Notes: generated by a model not told the origin, from the sequence alone. Shown: positions 8,664 through 18,124, numbered from the stretch's first letter. The stretch: 64,000 nucleotides of DNA from an uncultured Ruminococcus sp. (GCA_910576995.1 CAJTLC010000009.1:1-64000), one strand, 5' to 3'. A program made the numbers and translations.

Positions 8664-9944
8664 CTACTTATTTAAAGTGACTACCTTGTTGCGCCTGTTT
8701 ATAAGCATAGGCTCTGTCTTTTCCGTCACGCATTCTTTCGTTATCACTACTTTTGCTATGCTTTCATTCGACGGAATGCTGTACATAGATTTCATAAGTA
8801 TTCCCTCAAGAATAGACCTGAGACCTCTTGCGCCTGTTTTCTGGGATATCGCCATTTTTGCGATCTCCACAAGCGCGTCATCGTCAATTTCAAGTTCGAC
8901 ATCGTCATATTCAAACAGCTTTTTATACTGTTTGATAAGCGCATTTTTAGGCTCTGTTAAAATTCTTACAAGAGAATCTTCATTAAGTTCTTCCAGAACG
9001 GTAATTACCGGCAGACGTCCTACAAATTCGGGAACCATACCGAATTTAACGAGATCTTTCGGAATAACTTTCTTGAAAATATTATTCTTCTCTTCTTTGA
9101 GATTTTTGATCTCGCCGCCGAATCCGATTGAAGATTTGCCGATACGCCGCTGTATCTGATGCTCCAGACCGTCGAAAGCGCCTCCGCAGATAAAGAGGAT
9201 GTTTTTCGTATCTATCTGAATAACTTCCTGATTAGGATGCTTACGTCCGCCCTGCGGAGGAACGTTTGAAACCGTTCCCTCAATGATCTTCAGCAGCGCC
9301 TGCTGAACGCCCTCTCCGCTGACATCGCGGGTAAGGGACGTATTTTCGGATTTTCTTGCGATTTTGTCGATCTCGTCGATATAAATGATGCCGCGTTCCG
9401 CCGCATCTATATCGAAATCTGCCGCCTGTATCAGACGAAGCAGGACATTCTCAACGTCGTCGCCAACATAGCCGGCTTCTGTGATAGTGGTAGCGTCGGC
9501 GATAGCAAACGGAACGTTCAGAAGCTTTGCAAGAGTCTGAGCAAGAAAAGTTTTTCCGACGCCCGTAGGGCCAAGCAGAAGAACGTTGCTCTTTTGCAGT
9601 TCAACGCCGTCCGATCTGTCAGCGTTTTCCTCCGTCTGGCTCAAAATACGCTTATAATGATTATAAACGGCAACAGAAAGCGAAATTTTCGCGTCATCCT
9701 GACCGATAACGTAATCGTCAAGAAATTTCTTTATCTCGGCAGGCTTCAAAAGCTTCATTTCAGAAAGAGAATCCTTTTTTTTCTGCTCCGAACCCTTGTG
9801 CTGAGATTTTACAGGCGGACCGTATATCAATTCATAGCAGTAAACGACGCATTCGTCGCAAATATTTGCAACGCCTGCCGAAAACATACTGTTTACCTTA
9901 TTTTCACCTTTTCCGCAAAAGCTGCATGATTTAAATTCAGCCAT
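8664..9944 (-). CDS. clpX: ATP-dependent Clp protease ATP-binding subunit ClpX
   Basis: A 426-aa AAA+ unfoldase that delivers substrates to ClpP in the cytoplasm. The N-terminal zinc-binding domain has C7/C10 and C29/C32. Walker A GPTGVGKT is at 125-132, with Walker B IIYIDEIDK and the IGF ClpP-docking tripeptide in a KSSIGFGGE loop. It is full length for the family. It is the last gene of tig-clpP-clpX, 9 bases after clpP, in the usual Firmicutes order. Confidence 0.97.
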   Translation of the reverse strand: MAEFKSCSFCGKGENKVNSMFSAGVANICDECVVYCYELIYGPPVKSQHKGSEQKKKDSLSEMKLLKPAEIKKFLDDYVIGQDDAKISLSVAVYNHYKRILSQTEENADRSDGVELQKSNVLLLGPTGVGKTFLAQTLAKLLNVPFAIADATTITEAGYVGDDVENVLLRLIQAADFDIDAAERGIIYIDEIDKIARKSENTSLTRDVSGEGVQQALLKIIEGTVSNVPPQGGRKHPNQEVIQIDTKNILFICGGAFDGLEHQIQRRIGKSSIGFGGEIKNLKEEKNNIFKKVIPKDLVKFGMVPEFVGRLPVITVLEELNEDSLVRILTEPKNALIKQYKKLFEYDDVELEIDDDALVEIAKMAISQKTGARGLRSILEGILMKSMYSIPSNESIAKVVITKECVTEKTEPMLINRRNKVVTLNK

Positions 9945-9953
9945 TCAGAAACC

Positions 9954-10541
9954 CTACCTTTTCTCGATAACCTTGTCTACGATACCGTACTCCATAGCCT
10001 CCTGAGCCGTCATATAATTGTCGCGCTCCGTATCGGCTTCTACCTGCTCAATGGGTTTTCCCGTATTTTTAGCGAGAAGTTCGTTCATCTTCATGCGCGT
10101 TCTGAGCAAATGATCGGAATGGATCTTGATATCGGTACACTGACCGCCGAGACCGCCCGAAATAAGGGGCTGATGTATCATGATCTCGCTGTTCGGGAGA
10201 GCAAATCTTTTGCCTTTCGCGCCCGCGGCAAGGAGAAACGCGCCCATAGACGCAGCCATACCTATGCATATTGTTGATACGTCGCACTTGATATACTGCA
10301 TGGTATCGTATATCGCCATGCCGGCTGTAATCGAACCGCCTGGACTGTTGATGTAAAGTGAAATATCCTTTTCAGTATCCTGACTTTCAAGGAAAAGAAG
10401 CTGCGAAACAACAAGGCTTGCCGTTGTATCGGTCACCTGATCCGAAAGCATAATTATCCTGTCATTCAGCAAACGCGAAAAAATATCGTAGGATCTTTCT
10501 CCGCGGCTCGTCTGTTCAACAACATATGGTACAAAGCTCAT
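9954..10541 (-). CDS. clpP: ATP-dependent Clp protease proteolytic subunit
   Basis: A 195-aa serine peptidase forming the barrel of the Clp protease. Catalytic Ser98 (GMAASMG) and His123 (MIHQP) are visible, with the Asp in the DTERD segment. Two in-frame ATGs exist. The first (10547) is only two bases from the AAAGGG motif; the second (10541, MSFVPYVVEQ) has better spacing and matches the usual ClpP N-terminus. It lies between tig and clpX in one operon. Confidence 0.96.
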   Translation of the reverse strand: MSFVPYVVEQTSRGERSYDIFSRLLNDRIIMLSDQVTDTTASLVVSQLLFLESQDTEKDISLYINSPGGSITAGMAIYDTMQYIKCDVSTICIGMAASMGAFLLAAGAKGKRFALPNSEIMIHQPLISGGLGGQCTDIKIHSDHLLRTRMKMNELLAKNTGKPIEQVEADTERDNYMTAQEAMEYGIVDKVIEKR

Positions 10542-10601
10542 ATTCATCGCCCTTTCTATAAAAGCTGCTGTCCCGAAAGCGGGACAGCATATGTATTACG
10601 A

Positions 10602-11906
10602 TTATTCAGCTGTTTCCTCAGAAACGGAGTTGTCGATAACGGCATTCTCTCTGATGAGTTCGACCGCCTTTTCAACCTTCATATCTGTTGTATATTCGTC
10701 AACAGGGATAAATCTCTTGACTGTCTCAACATCCATGTTATTTGCGGAAGCGAGCGAAGCGAGAGAATTGTTAAGTTCCTCCTCCGTGATCTCGATATTT
10801 TCGATCTCAGCGATCTTTTCAAGAGCAAGTCTCAGCTTAACTTCACCCTCTGCTCTTTCTCTGTACGACTCTCTCATATCATCTTCGGTCATACCAGTAT
10901 ACTGGCAGTAAAGTTTAAGGTTCATACCCTGCTGCTGAAGCTGCTGATCAAACGCACGGATAAGAGAATCGATCTTCTGCTCGAACATACAGTTGGGGAT
11001 AGGAGAATCCACCTTGTCGATAACAGCCTGAAGAATAGCGTTCTCAAAAGACGATTCAGCCTGCTTTACAGCGGCGTCCTCAAGCTTAGCCTTGATATCA
11101 GCCTTATACTCGTCAACGGTATCAAACTCGGTTGAATCCTTGATGAGTTCGTCGTCGATCTCGGGAAGTTCCTCATAGCTGATAGCCTTGAGCTTTGTCT
11201 TGAAAACAGCTTCCTTGCCGGCATAATCAGTCATCTGATAATCTTCTGGGAATGTAACGACAACATCGAATTCTTCGCCAATATTCCTGCCGACGATCTG
11301 ATCTTCGAAACCGGGAATAAACTGACCGCTGCCAAGTTTAAGAGGATGATCCTCGCCCTTACCGCCTTCGAAAGCTTCGTCGCCGAAGAATCCCTCAAAA
11401 TCGATAATTACTTCGTCGTCAAGCTGCGCTGCTCTGTCCTCAACGGAAACAATGCGTGCATTCTTTTTTCTGATGATGTCGATCTGCTTATTTACATCCT
11501 CGTCTGTTATATCCTTGACGATCTTAGCAGCCTTTATTCCTTTGTAGTCGGAAATTTCGATCTCAGGCTTTGTAACGCAGACAACTTTAAGCTCAACGCC
11601 GGTTTCCTTATCGATTGAATCCACTTCAACATTAGGTCTGTCAACAAGAACTATGCCTGTCTCTTTTATTGCCGCGTCGATCTCAGGACCGATAAGAGCG
11701 TTGATAGCTCCCTCATAGAACGCGCCCTCGCCAAATTCTCTTTCTGCAAGCTTTCTCGGAACTTTGCCTTTTCTGAATCCTCTGATCTGGATATTCTTTC
11801 TCTGACGCTGATATTCTTTCTCCACAGCCGCCTCAAAAGTATCCGCGTCGATAGAGATCACGAATTCTGTTGTGTTTACATCTGTTTTGTTTGATGACTT
11901 TAACAT
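10602..11906 (-). CDS. tig: Trigger factor (ribosome-associated chaperone, peptidyl-prolyl isomerase)
   Basis: A 434-aa, full-length chaperone that binds L23 at the peptide exit tunnel. The N-terminal ribosome-binding domain holds the signature FRKGKVPRKLAE. A central FKBP-type domain (IDFEGFFGDEAFEGG, GSGQFIPGFEDQIVG) and a helical C-terminal domain follow. TGGAGG sits at normal spacing before the ATG. It is the first gene of tig-clpP-clpX, with a probable extended -10 promoter at 11995-12000. Confidence 0.97.
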   Translation of the reverse strand: MLKSSNKTDVNTTEFVISIDADTFEAAVEKEYQRQRKNIQIRGFRKGKVPRKLAEREFGEGAFYEGAINALIGPEIDAAIKETGIVLVDRPNVEVDSIDKETGVELKVVCVTKPEIEISDYKGIKAAKIVKDITDEDVNKQIDIIRKKNARIVSVEDRAAQLDDEVIIDFEGFFGDEAFEGGKGEDHPLKLGSGQFIPGFEDQIVGRNIGEEFDVVVTFPEDYQMTDYAGKEAVFKTKLKAISYEELPEIDDELIKDSTEFDTVDEYKADIKAKLEDAAVKQAESSFENAILQAVIDKVDSPIPNCMFEQKIDSLIRAFDQQLQQQGMNLKLYCQYTGMTEDDMRESYRERAEGEVKLRLALEKIAEIENIEITEEELNNSLASLASANNMDVETVKRFIPVDEYTTDMKVEKAVELIRENAVIDNSVSEETAE

Positions 11907-11948
11907 GATATTCCTCCATAATATATATTACTTTTTATGTACACATCC

Positions 11949-12000
11949 AAGGCAGCACGCCAAATCAAACAGGCTTTCGGAGGCTGCCTTAAACATTATA
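11949..12000 (-). promoter_or_regulatory. tig promoter -10 and 5'-end hairpin
   Basis: On the minus strand TGCTATAAT (extended -10, with TATAAT at 11995-12000) has only a weak -35. Transcription would begin near 11988, at the start of an inverted repeat (AAGGCAGC at 11983-11990 and GCTGCCTT at 11949-11956). The mRNA would therefore open with a stem-loop and about 80 nt of leader. Confidence 0.45.
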
Positions 12001-12056
12001 GCACATCTCAAAAGTTTTTTCTACAATTATTGATGACTTCTAAATTTCTTACAAAT

Positions 12057-12749
12057 TCATAATACCTTTTCGGGTTTAAATTGTATATAATCACCCGAAA
12101 TTAAATGGAAATTTATGCCGTCATACGTATTTTTCACACATAATTCATGTGCGGAACGCCCATGAATATGACCGTAATAGCATTCCTTTATGTTATAGCG
12201 GTAGAGAATTTCAAGTATGTCATAGTTGAAATACGTCGCGAATATGGGCGGATAATGCATAAAAACTATAGGCTCTAGATCTGCCGAAACAGCCGATTTT
12301 ATCGAAGTTTCAAGCCGCTGGACTTCGCGGCGCAGCACCTTTTCGTCCTGCGTTTCACCGGGCATATTCACCCAGCCTCTTGTACCGCATATCGCATAAT
12401 TTTCATATGCATAATGATTATTATGCAGTATCTTTATAGTATCAAAACCCTCCGCGGCAAAAAAATCCTCCATCTTTTTCATGGTCACCCACCAGTAATC
12501 ATGGTTGCCCTTGATAATTATTTTCTTGCCTGGAAGTTCGTTGATAAAGCGGAAATCCGCCGCCGCCTGCTGCAATGACATTCCCCATGAAACGTCTCCT
12601 GCAATAACCACGGTATCTTCATCAGATACGGTATTTCGCCAACTTTTTTCGATCCGCTCCTGATAATTTTCCCAACCCGCAAAAATGCTCATCGTTTTCG
12701 CGGGATCGCTGAAACACAAGTGCAGATCCGCTATCGTGTACAGGCTCAT
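12057..12749 (-). CDS. Calcineurin-like metallophosphoesterase
   Basis: A 230-aa cytoplasmic metallophosphoesterase. The dimetal motifs are in order: DLHL near residue 8, GDVSWG, GNHDYW, HYPP and GHIHGRS. Substrate is not predictable from sequence. Its ATG begins on the last base of the thrC stop (TGATG), so translation is probably coupled. It is the last gene of the lepB-to-thrC block. No membrane segment or signal. Confidence 0.88.
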   Translation of the reverse strand: MSLYTIADLHLCFSDPAKTMSIFAGWENYQERIEKSWRNTVSDEDTVVIAGDVSWGMSLQQAAADFRFINELPGKKIIIKGNHDYWWVTMKKMEDFFAAEGFDTIKILHNNHYAYENYAICGTRGWVNMPGETQDEKVLRREVQRLETSIKSAVSADLEPIVFMHYPPIFATYFNYDILEILYRYNIKECYYGHIHGRSAHELCVKNTYDGINFHLISGDYIQFKPEKVL

Positions 12750-14242
12750 CAGAGTCCGAGAGTTTTGAGAACGTATGCTTTCTGATCGGCTTTCTCAATC
12801 ACATCGCTAAAACGTTCGGGCTTATTTTTGAGATCGGCAAGAGCGGACGGAACAGCAATATCCGAAAGCTGCGCGATACGGTCAACCTTGGAATATTCGT
12901 CCATATCCTCGTTTCCGCTTTCCAGAGCCGCAAGAACTGCCGCGCTGAATTTGTACGGACTTGCCGTCGAAGCGATGACCGTTTTGGTCTCGTCGCCGGT
13001 TGCATCCTTGTAATCGTTGTAAACCTTGACAGCAACAGCCGTATGAGTGTCGCAGGTGTATGAATATTTCTCATAAATGGCATGAATGGTATTTTTAGTC
13101 TGCTCGTCGTCGCAGAATCCCGCGCAGAATTCCTCGGCAAGCTTCGCCTTGACGTCCGCGCTTACTTCATATCTGCCCTCGGAAGCGAGTTTGCTGAACC
13201 ATTCGCGGATAACGGCGTCGTTTTTGCCCGTCATAAGATAAAGAAGTCTCTCCAGATTGCTGGAAATCAGGATATCCATAGAAGGCGAAACAGTTGCATA
13301 AAACTGTCTGTTTCTGTCATAAACGCCCGTATTTATGAAATCGGTAAGAACGTTGTTTATATTGGAAGCGCAGATAAGCTTGTTTATCGGAACGCCCATG
13401 TGCTTCGCATAATAAGCGGCAAGGATATTTCCGAAATTGCCCGTGGGAACTACCACGTTGATCTTTTCGCCCAGCTTGATCTCGCCGTCCTTGGCAAGCT
13501 CTGCATATGCGGAAACGTAGTAAACTATCTGCGGAACGAGACGTCCCCAGTTAATGGAATTCGCGCTGGAGAACATCATGCCGTTTTCATCGAGAAGATT
13601 TTTTACTTCGTTATCGGTAAAAATAGCCTTTACTCCGTTCTGACAGTCGTCGAAGTTGCCCTTGATAGCGCATACTCCGACATTTCCACCCTCCTGCGTT
13701 TTCATCTGACGCTTCTGCATCGGGCTTACGCCGTCCTCGGGATAGAAAACGAGAATGGAAGTTCCCTCAACGTCCTTGAAGCCCTCAAGAGCGGCTTTTC
13801 CCGTATCGCCGGAAGTTGCAACAAGAATAACGATCTTCTTGTCAAGCTTGATTTTCTTAGCGGATGTCGTCAGGAAATAAGGCAGGATCTGGAGCGCCAT
13901 ATCCTTGAAAGCGCAGGTAGGACCATGCCAGAGTTCAAGCATATAAGTGCCGCTGAACAAATGAGCGATTTCCGCAATATTCTCCGTCTCGAAATTTTTA
14001 TCGGAATACGCATTGTCCGTGCAGTAATGGATCTCGGCGTCGGTGAAGTCCGTGAGGTACTTCGAAAATACATACGCGGCTCTGTCGGCATATTTCATCT
14101 CGCCTACAGCCTTGATCTCGTCAAGCGTAAGAGCAGGTATCTCCTCAGGAACGAAAAGACCGCCTTCCGCGGAAATTCCCTGCGTAATAGCCTCGGCGCT
14201 GCTTACCTTAACTTCGCTGTTTCGTGTACTGTTATAAAACAT
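12749..14242 (-). CDS. thrC: Threonine synthase
   Basis: A 497-aa PLP enzyme converting O-phosphohomoserine to threonine. The PLP lysine is K113 in WHGPTCAFKDMALQ; the phosphate-binding loop reads ATSGDTGKAA. The length fits the longer, E. coli/fungal-like class. It begins 12 bases after yraN and overlaps the next gene by one base. The window also encodes thrH (58911-59522), whose homologues can phosphorylate homoserine, so the two may supply consecutive steps. Confidence 0.96.
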   Translation of the reverse strand: MFYNSTRNSEVKVSSAEAITQGISAEGGLFVPEEIPALTLDEIKAVGEMKYADRAAYVFSKYLTDFTDAEIHYCTDNAYSDKNFETENIAEIAHLFSGTYMLELWHGPTCAFKDMALQILPYFLTTSAKKIKLDKKIVILVATSGDTGKAALEGFKDVEGTSILVFYPEDGVSPMQKRQMKTQEGGNVGVCAIKGNFDDCQNGVKAIFTDNEVKNLLDENGMMFSSANSINWGRLVPQIVYYVSAYAELAKDGEIKLGEKINVVVPTGNFGNILAAYYAKHMGVPINKLICASNINNVLTDFINTGVYDRNRQFYATVSPSMDILISSNLERLLYLMTGKNDAVIREWFSKLASEGRYEVSADVKAKLAEEFCAGFCDDEQTKNTIHAIYEKYSYTCDTHTAVAVKVYNDYKDATGDETKTVIASTASPYKFSAAVLAALESGNEDMDEYSKVDRIAQLSDIAVPSALADLKNKPERFSDVIEKADQKAYVLKTLGL

Positions 14243-14253
14243 AGAATCACCCT

Positions 14254-14631
14254 TTAAAATATGAAATTATAGCCTGTTGTATCATAGGCATTTTTTATAT
14301 AATCAATGCTCAGCACTTTTTCTCCTTCCATTATCACCTGCGCGGTATCAAATCTCGGCTGGAGTTTATTCGGGTGCTTACAGCAATAATCGCTTGCGGT
14401 TTTGATTATCAATCCTCTTTTTCGACCGTTTATAGCTTCAAATCCGCCGACCATACTATGAGGACTGCGCGTTTTGACTTCTACGAAAATTATGTATTCG
14501 GAGTCTACGGCAATTATATCTATTTCGCCGCCTTTTATGCGATAATTTCTATTCGTTATCTCATAGCCCGAACTCGTAAGAAATTCGCAGACAGCTTCTT
14601 CTCCTATTCTGCCGATCTCCGTACTATTCAT
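14254..14631 (-). CDS. yraN: YraN/UPF0102 family endonuclease-like protein
   Basis: A 125-aa protein with the restriction-endonuclease-like core (GGEIDIIAVD and IIFVEVKTRS), typical of UPF0102. Biological role is not established. I chose the ATG at 14631, which overlaps the rnhB end in TATGAATAG and suggests coupling. A TTG four codons upstream (14643) is the alternative. Its place after rnhB is the standard Firmicutes arrangement. Confidence 0.9.
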   Translation of the reverse strand: MNSTEIGRIGEEAVCEFLTSSGYEITNRNYRIKGGEIDIIAVDSEYIIFVEVKTRSPHSMVGGFEAINGRKRGLIIKTASDYCCKHPNKLQPRFDTAQVIMEGEKVLSIDYIKNAYDTTGYNFIF

Positions 14632-15253
14632 AATCGTCGCCAAGTATTTTCTTCAGAAAGGTTTTGCGGTGTATGTCGCTTGCGCCGTATTTCAAAAGCA
14701 TTTCGCGGTGAAGAACCGTGCCGTAGCCTTTATGCTTTTCGAAGCAGTACTGCGGATATTCCTCGGCAATACGCTTCATATAGCGGTCTCTTGAGACTTT
14801 TGCCAGAACCGACGCCGCCGCTATTGACGCTGAATTCGCGTCGCCCTTTATCACAAACTGCGCAGGACAATCAAGTTCGGGCAGCCTGTTTCCGTCGATA
14901 AGCGCAAGATCCGGCTTTATTCCCAATCCCACAACGGCGCGCTTCATTGCAAGCATAGTCGCTCCCAGAATATTCAGCGAATCAATCTCCTCGACGGAAG
15001 CCGTCGCAATGCAGTATGCCTTCGCTTTTTCGATTATTTCGTCGTAAAGCAGTTCTCTTCTTTTTTCGGAAATTTTCTTGCTGTCGTTGAGATATTCGAT
15101 AATCGTATCATCAGCAAGAATGACCGCCGCCGCATAAACATCCCCCGCAAGAGGCCCTCTGCCCGCTTCGTCGACTCCGCATATGACAGGCGAAGTTTTT
15201 CGAAGTTCGCTGTCAAATTCAAAAAGTTCCTTATGAAGTTTTACGACAGGCAT
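14624..15253 (-). CDS. rnhB: Ribonuclease HII
   Basis: 209 aa. It removes ribonucleotides and RNA primers from RNA-DNA hybrids. The signature ICGVDEAGRGPLAG carries the catalytic D-E pair, with further acidic residues in LALIDGNRLPE and AASVLAKVSRDRYM. It overlaps rbgA by 13 bases and yraN by 8. Confidence 0.96.
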   Translation of the reverse strand: MPVVKLHKELFEFDSELRKTSPVICGVDEAGRGPLAGDVYAAAVILADDTIIEYLNDSKKISEKRRELLYDEIIEKAKAYCIATASVEEIDSLNILGATMLAMKRAVVGLGIKPDLALIDGNRLPELDCPAQFVIKGDANSASIAAASVLAKVSRDRYMKRIAEEYPQYCFEKHKGYGTVLHREMLLKYGASDIHRKTFLKKILGDDYE

Positions 15254-16134
15254 TTTGATTCTCCCTCCGGCGGCAATTCCAGCGTAATTCTGCCCAGTTT
15301 GCCGCTTCTGAATTCGTCCAGAACGGTAATGGCGGCTCTTTCAGTATTTATCTCGCCGCCCGAGATCATCATTCCCCGCTTTTTGCCGATCTTGCAAAGC
15401 ATATCAAATCCGCTGTCTTCATCGGACAATTCCGCTTTATAACGTTCCTGCAGCGCGTTCGGATAATTTTCGTAAAGATAAACGAGAAGCTTCATGGCAA
15501 GAGTTTCGATATCAAGAATATCATCGCTTATCGCGCCGGTAAACGCAAGTCTTATCGCGGCGGACTGATCTTCGAATTTCGGCCACAAAACGCCAGGCAT
15601 ATCCAGAAGTTCCGTATTATCCTTAAGTTTTACCCACTGCTTGACGCGCGTAACGCCGGGACGATCTTCAACTTTGGTGCGCCTGCTTCCTGCAAGCTTG
15701 TTTATCAGCGAACTTTTTCCGACGTTTGGAATTCCCAGTATCATAAGCCGCACCGGCGCGCCCGTCATGCCGTTTTTGTTTCGCTTGTCCATAAGAGGCT
15801 TCAAAACCGTCGATCTCAGCACGGGCATGAGCTTATTTATGCCCTTTCCCGATTTGCAGTCGACCGCAAGAGCCGCAACGTTTTCCTTTTTGAAATATTC
15901 GACCCAAGCGTCCGTAGCTTTCGGATCGGCAAGATCGCACTTATTAAGCAGCACTATCCTCGGCTTCGACGCTGTAAGCGAGTCGATCTCAGGATTCCTG
16001 CTGCTCATGGGAGTTCTTGCGTCAATAAGTTCCGCAACGGCGTCCACAAGCTTTATATTTGCAGCTATCGCACGGCGCGTTTTCGCCATATGTCCCGGAA
16101 ACCACTGTATATTTTTGATATCGGTATTTTCCAA
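15241..16134 (-). CDS. rbgA: Ribosome biogenesis GTPase RbgA (YlqF)
   Basis: A 297-aa circularly permuted GTPase needed for late 50S assembly. It opens with QWFPGHMAKTRR, followed by G4 LNKCDL, G1 GIPNVGKSS and G3 DMPGVLWP in permuted order, then a C-terminal RNA-binding helical domain. It lies between the second signal peptidase and rnhB. Confidence 0.96.
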   Translation of the reverse strand: MENTDIKNIQWFPGHMAKTRRAIAANIKLVDAVAELIDARTPMSSRNPEIDSLTASKPRIVLLNKCDLADPKATDAWVEYFKKENVAALAVDCKSGKGINKLMPVLRSTVLKPLMDKRNKNGMTGAPVRLMILGIPNVGKSSLINKLAGSRRTKVEDRPGVTRVKQWVKLKDNTELLDMPGVLWPKFEDQSAAIRLAFTGAISDDILDIETLAMKLLVYLYENYPNALQERYKAELSDEDSGFDMLCKIGKKRGMMISGGEINTERAAITVLDEFRSGKLGRITLELPPEGESKCLS

Positions 16135-16143
16135 AATATCCTC

Positions 16144-16719
16144 CTATTTAAAAAGAACCTTTCCAGTAATGCTCTCCTCCGAAACGAATCCGACTTCATC
16201 GGAGCGGCTGTCCTTTGATACCGAGCGATTATCGCCCATAACAAAAACATATCCCTCCGGAACAGTTACAGGATACGTTCCCGTAAACGCTCCGCCGTCG
16301 CTGTGAGTAAGTCCCAGTTCAAGATAATCTTCAAAAATTCTTTCGCCGTCAATATAAACCGCGCCGCTTCCGAAATCAATATCCACCGACTGACCGCCAA
16401 CCGCAATAATTCTTTTAACAATGCTTTTATTCAGCCCTCCGGAAATTTCAAGGCTGCCGCTTTCATTGTACAGAACACATTCGTCGGCTTGAATAACAAC
16501 AATATCACCGCGTTTGGGAGTCGGATATATCAATCCTATGAGAACCCTTTCACCGTCGTTAAGCGTATTCATCATGGATTCGCCGTTGACGCTGACAATG
16601 CGCACAACGTAAGTGAATATCAGAATACAGACAAAAAGCGTAATAAAGAGCGTTTCAAGAAAATCAAATACGGTTTTTAAAACTTTTACTCCGCAGTTTT
16701 CCTCATTATCAATCGTCAT
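16144..16719 (-). CDS. lepB: Signal peptidase I (copy 2)
   Basis: A 191-aa membrane-bound serine/lysine peptidase that cleaves Sec and Tat signal peptides. One transmembrane helix lies at about residues 21-41. Catalytic Ser48 is in NGESMMNTL and the base Lys102 in SIVKRIIAVGG; the C-terminal box is MGDNRSVSKDSR. It starts 11 bases inside the end of the neighbouring longer lepB, as a tandem pair. Confidence 0.94.
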   Translation of the reverse strand: MTIDNEENCGVKVLKTVFDFLETLFITLFVCILIFTYVVRIVSVNGESMMNTLNDGERVLIGLIYPTPKRGDIVVIQADECVLYNESGSLEISGGLNKSIVKRIIAVGGQSVDIDFGSGAVYIDGERIFEDYLELGLTHSDGGAFTGTYPVTVPEGYVFVMGDNRSVSKDSRSDEVGFVSEESITGKVLFK

Positions 16720-17494
16720 TCTTGGATTCCTTTTCCGAACCTATAAGTATATCAAATTCTTTCAGGGGCGAATATTTAATAATAGCCTTTCCGTAGATCT
16801 GATCCTTTTTAACGAGTCCCACGCATTTCGCGCGACTGTCGGAAGAGCCGTTTCTGTTGTCGCCCATTACAAAATAATAACCCTCGGGTATGGTTATGGG
16901 ATACTGCCCTTCAAATGCTCCAAGATCGACAGTTGTAGAGCCTGATTTTATATAAGGCTCGTCAAGAACTTTGCCGTCCACGATAACCTGATTGTCCCTG
17001 ATGTCGATAGTCTGACCTCCGCAGGCGATAACGCGCTTTATGATGCATTCGTTGATGGACTGCGCTTCAAAAGCGTCCGGAACGTAAACTTCTCCATTTT
17101 CGTCGAGAAGATAATTTACATCCTTGTCAATAACAAGAATATCGCCGTATTTTACATCAAAAAACACGGTATTCATAAACACCTTATCAGTTTCCTTCTG
17201 CATTGAGGAATCGTAATGGCTGTTAAGTGTCGGAACCATTGAATGTCCCTGAATATTGACCGGATGCAGACAATAAGTAAATATCATAACGATAACGAAA
17301 ATGGTGATCATGGTAGATTCTACAATATCAAACACGTCGCGCAGAATTTCACTCTTATCTTTATTCTTTTCGCCGTCTCCGCCGTTTTCTTCAGGTGCGT
17401 TCTCATTATTTTCAACAGCTGTTTCTTCAGCAGCGGCTTCTTTATTATCTTCATCCGTATTTTCATTTTCGATGAATTCTTTATTTTCGTCCAT
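16709..17494 (-). CDS. lepB: Signal peptidase I (copy 1, acidic N-terminal extension)
   Basis: A 261-aa signal peptidase I. The ATG at 17494 follows GAGAGG; an upstream in-frame start lacks a site. The first ~48 residues are very acidic (Glu/Asp/Asn), followed by one membrane helix (~60-77). Catalytic Ser85 (QGHSMVPTL), Lys153 (CIIKRVIACGG) and the MGDNRNGSSDSR box are intact. The acidic cytoplasmic tail and the longer insert after the serine box distinguish it from its neighbour, so the two may differ in substrates. Confidence 0.93.
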   Translation of the reverse strand: MDENKEFIENENTDEDNKEAAAEETAVENNENAPEENGGDGEKNKDKSEILRDVFDIVESTMITIFVIVMIFTYCLHPVNIQGHSMVPTLNSHYDSSMQKETDKVFMNTVFFDVKYGDILVIDKDVNYLLDENGEVYVPDAFEAQSINECIIKRVIACGGQTIDIRDNQVIVDGKVLDEPYIKSGSTTVDLGAFEGQYPITIPEGYYFVMGDNRNGSSDSRAKCVGLVKKDQIYGKAIIKYSPLKEFDILIGSEKESKNDD

Positions 17495-17522
17495 AGAGTA
17501 ACCTCTCAATGTAATAATATTT

Positions 17523-17686
17523 ATAGACAACTTCTAAAAACCTCTTTTGACAAAAATCAGCTATGCACAGCATTTGCTTCGTCAAACTCTCTCGGAGTGC
17601 GACAGCACGCCTTCGAGAGTTTTACTTGCAACTGCTGCACCTATCTGATTTTTGCTTAATCAAATAGGTTTTTAGAGGTTGCCTAT
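17523..17686. repeat. Palindromic intergenic element, family B
   Basis: 164 bp between the rplS terminator and lepB. The imperfect inverted ends are ATAGACAACTTCTAAAAACC and, read in reverse, ATAGGCAACCTCTAAAAACC. The interior contains a second inverted repeat (ACTCTC-GGAG/CTTCGAGAGT). No ORF. One end lies about 30 bases from the lepB start and probably inside its promoter region. Confidence 0.72.
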
Positions 17687-17689
17687 AGC

Positions 17690-17714
17690 AAAAAAGGGAC
17701 TTTAAGTCCCTTGA
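17690..17714 (-). terminator. rplS terminator
   Basis: On the minus strand an AAGGGACTT/AAGTCCCTT stem is followed by a T run. A second hairpin (CTTGCCGG/CCGGCAAG, 17729-17751) precedes it. Confidence 0.8.
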
Positions 17715-17779
17715 CGATCAGGAACTGAACTTGCCGGCGAAATTCCGGCAAGTCAGCACACGCCGCCTTGAATATCCTC

Positions 17780-18124
17780 TTAGCGGATCTGTTCCTTAAC
17801 CTTTGCAGCCTTGCCCACTCTGTCTCTGAGGTAATACAGCTTAGCTCTGCGAACCTTACCGTATCTTACTACCTCTACCTTGTCAACAACAGGCGAGTGC
17901 AGCGGGAAAACTCTCTCAATGCCGCAGCCGTGAGCAACACGTCTTACAGTGAAAGTTTCGCTGATTCCGCCGTGCTTCTTAGCGATAACAGTACCCTCAA
18001 AGATCTGAATACGGCTCTTATCGCCTTCCTTGATGCGTACGTGAACCTTTACGGTATCGCCAACGCTGAACTGCGGAACGTTTTCCTTCATGCTTGAGCT
18101 GCTGATTAACTTGAGTGCATCCAT
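17780..18124 (-). CDS. rplS: 50S ribosomal protein L19
   Basis: 114 aa, full length. The conserved L19 core is visible (FSVGDTVKVHVRIKEGDKSRIQIFEGTVI begins near residue 20, and the FTVRR and GVERVFPLHSP-like segments follow). It sits at the 30S-50S interface. AGGAGG precedes the ATG. The gene has its own promoter, a leader of about 220 nt and a terminator, and is followed by the lepB-rbgA-rnhB block. Confidence 0.97.
   Translation of the reverse strand: MDALKLISSSSMKENVPQFSVGDTVKVHVRIKEGDKSRIQIFEGTVIAKKHGGISETFTVRRVAHGCGIERVFPLHSPVVDKVEVVRYGKVRRAKLYYLRDRVGKAAKVKEQIR

Noticed and set aside
13082..14257. 391-codon plus-strand open frame opposite thrC
   Set aside because: It is the antisense shadow of a certain gene, has no ribosome binding site and no family motif.
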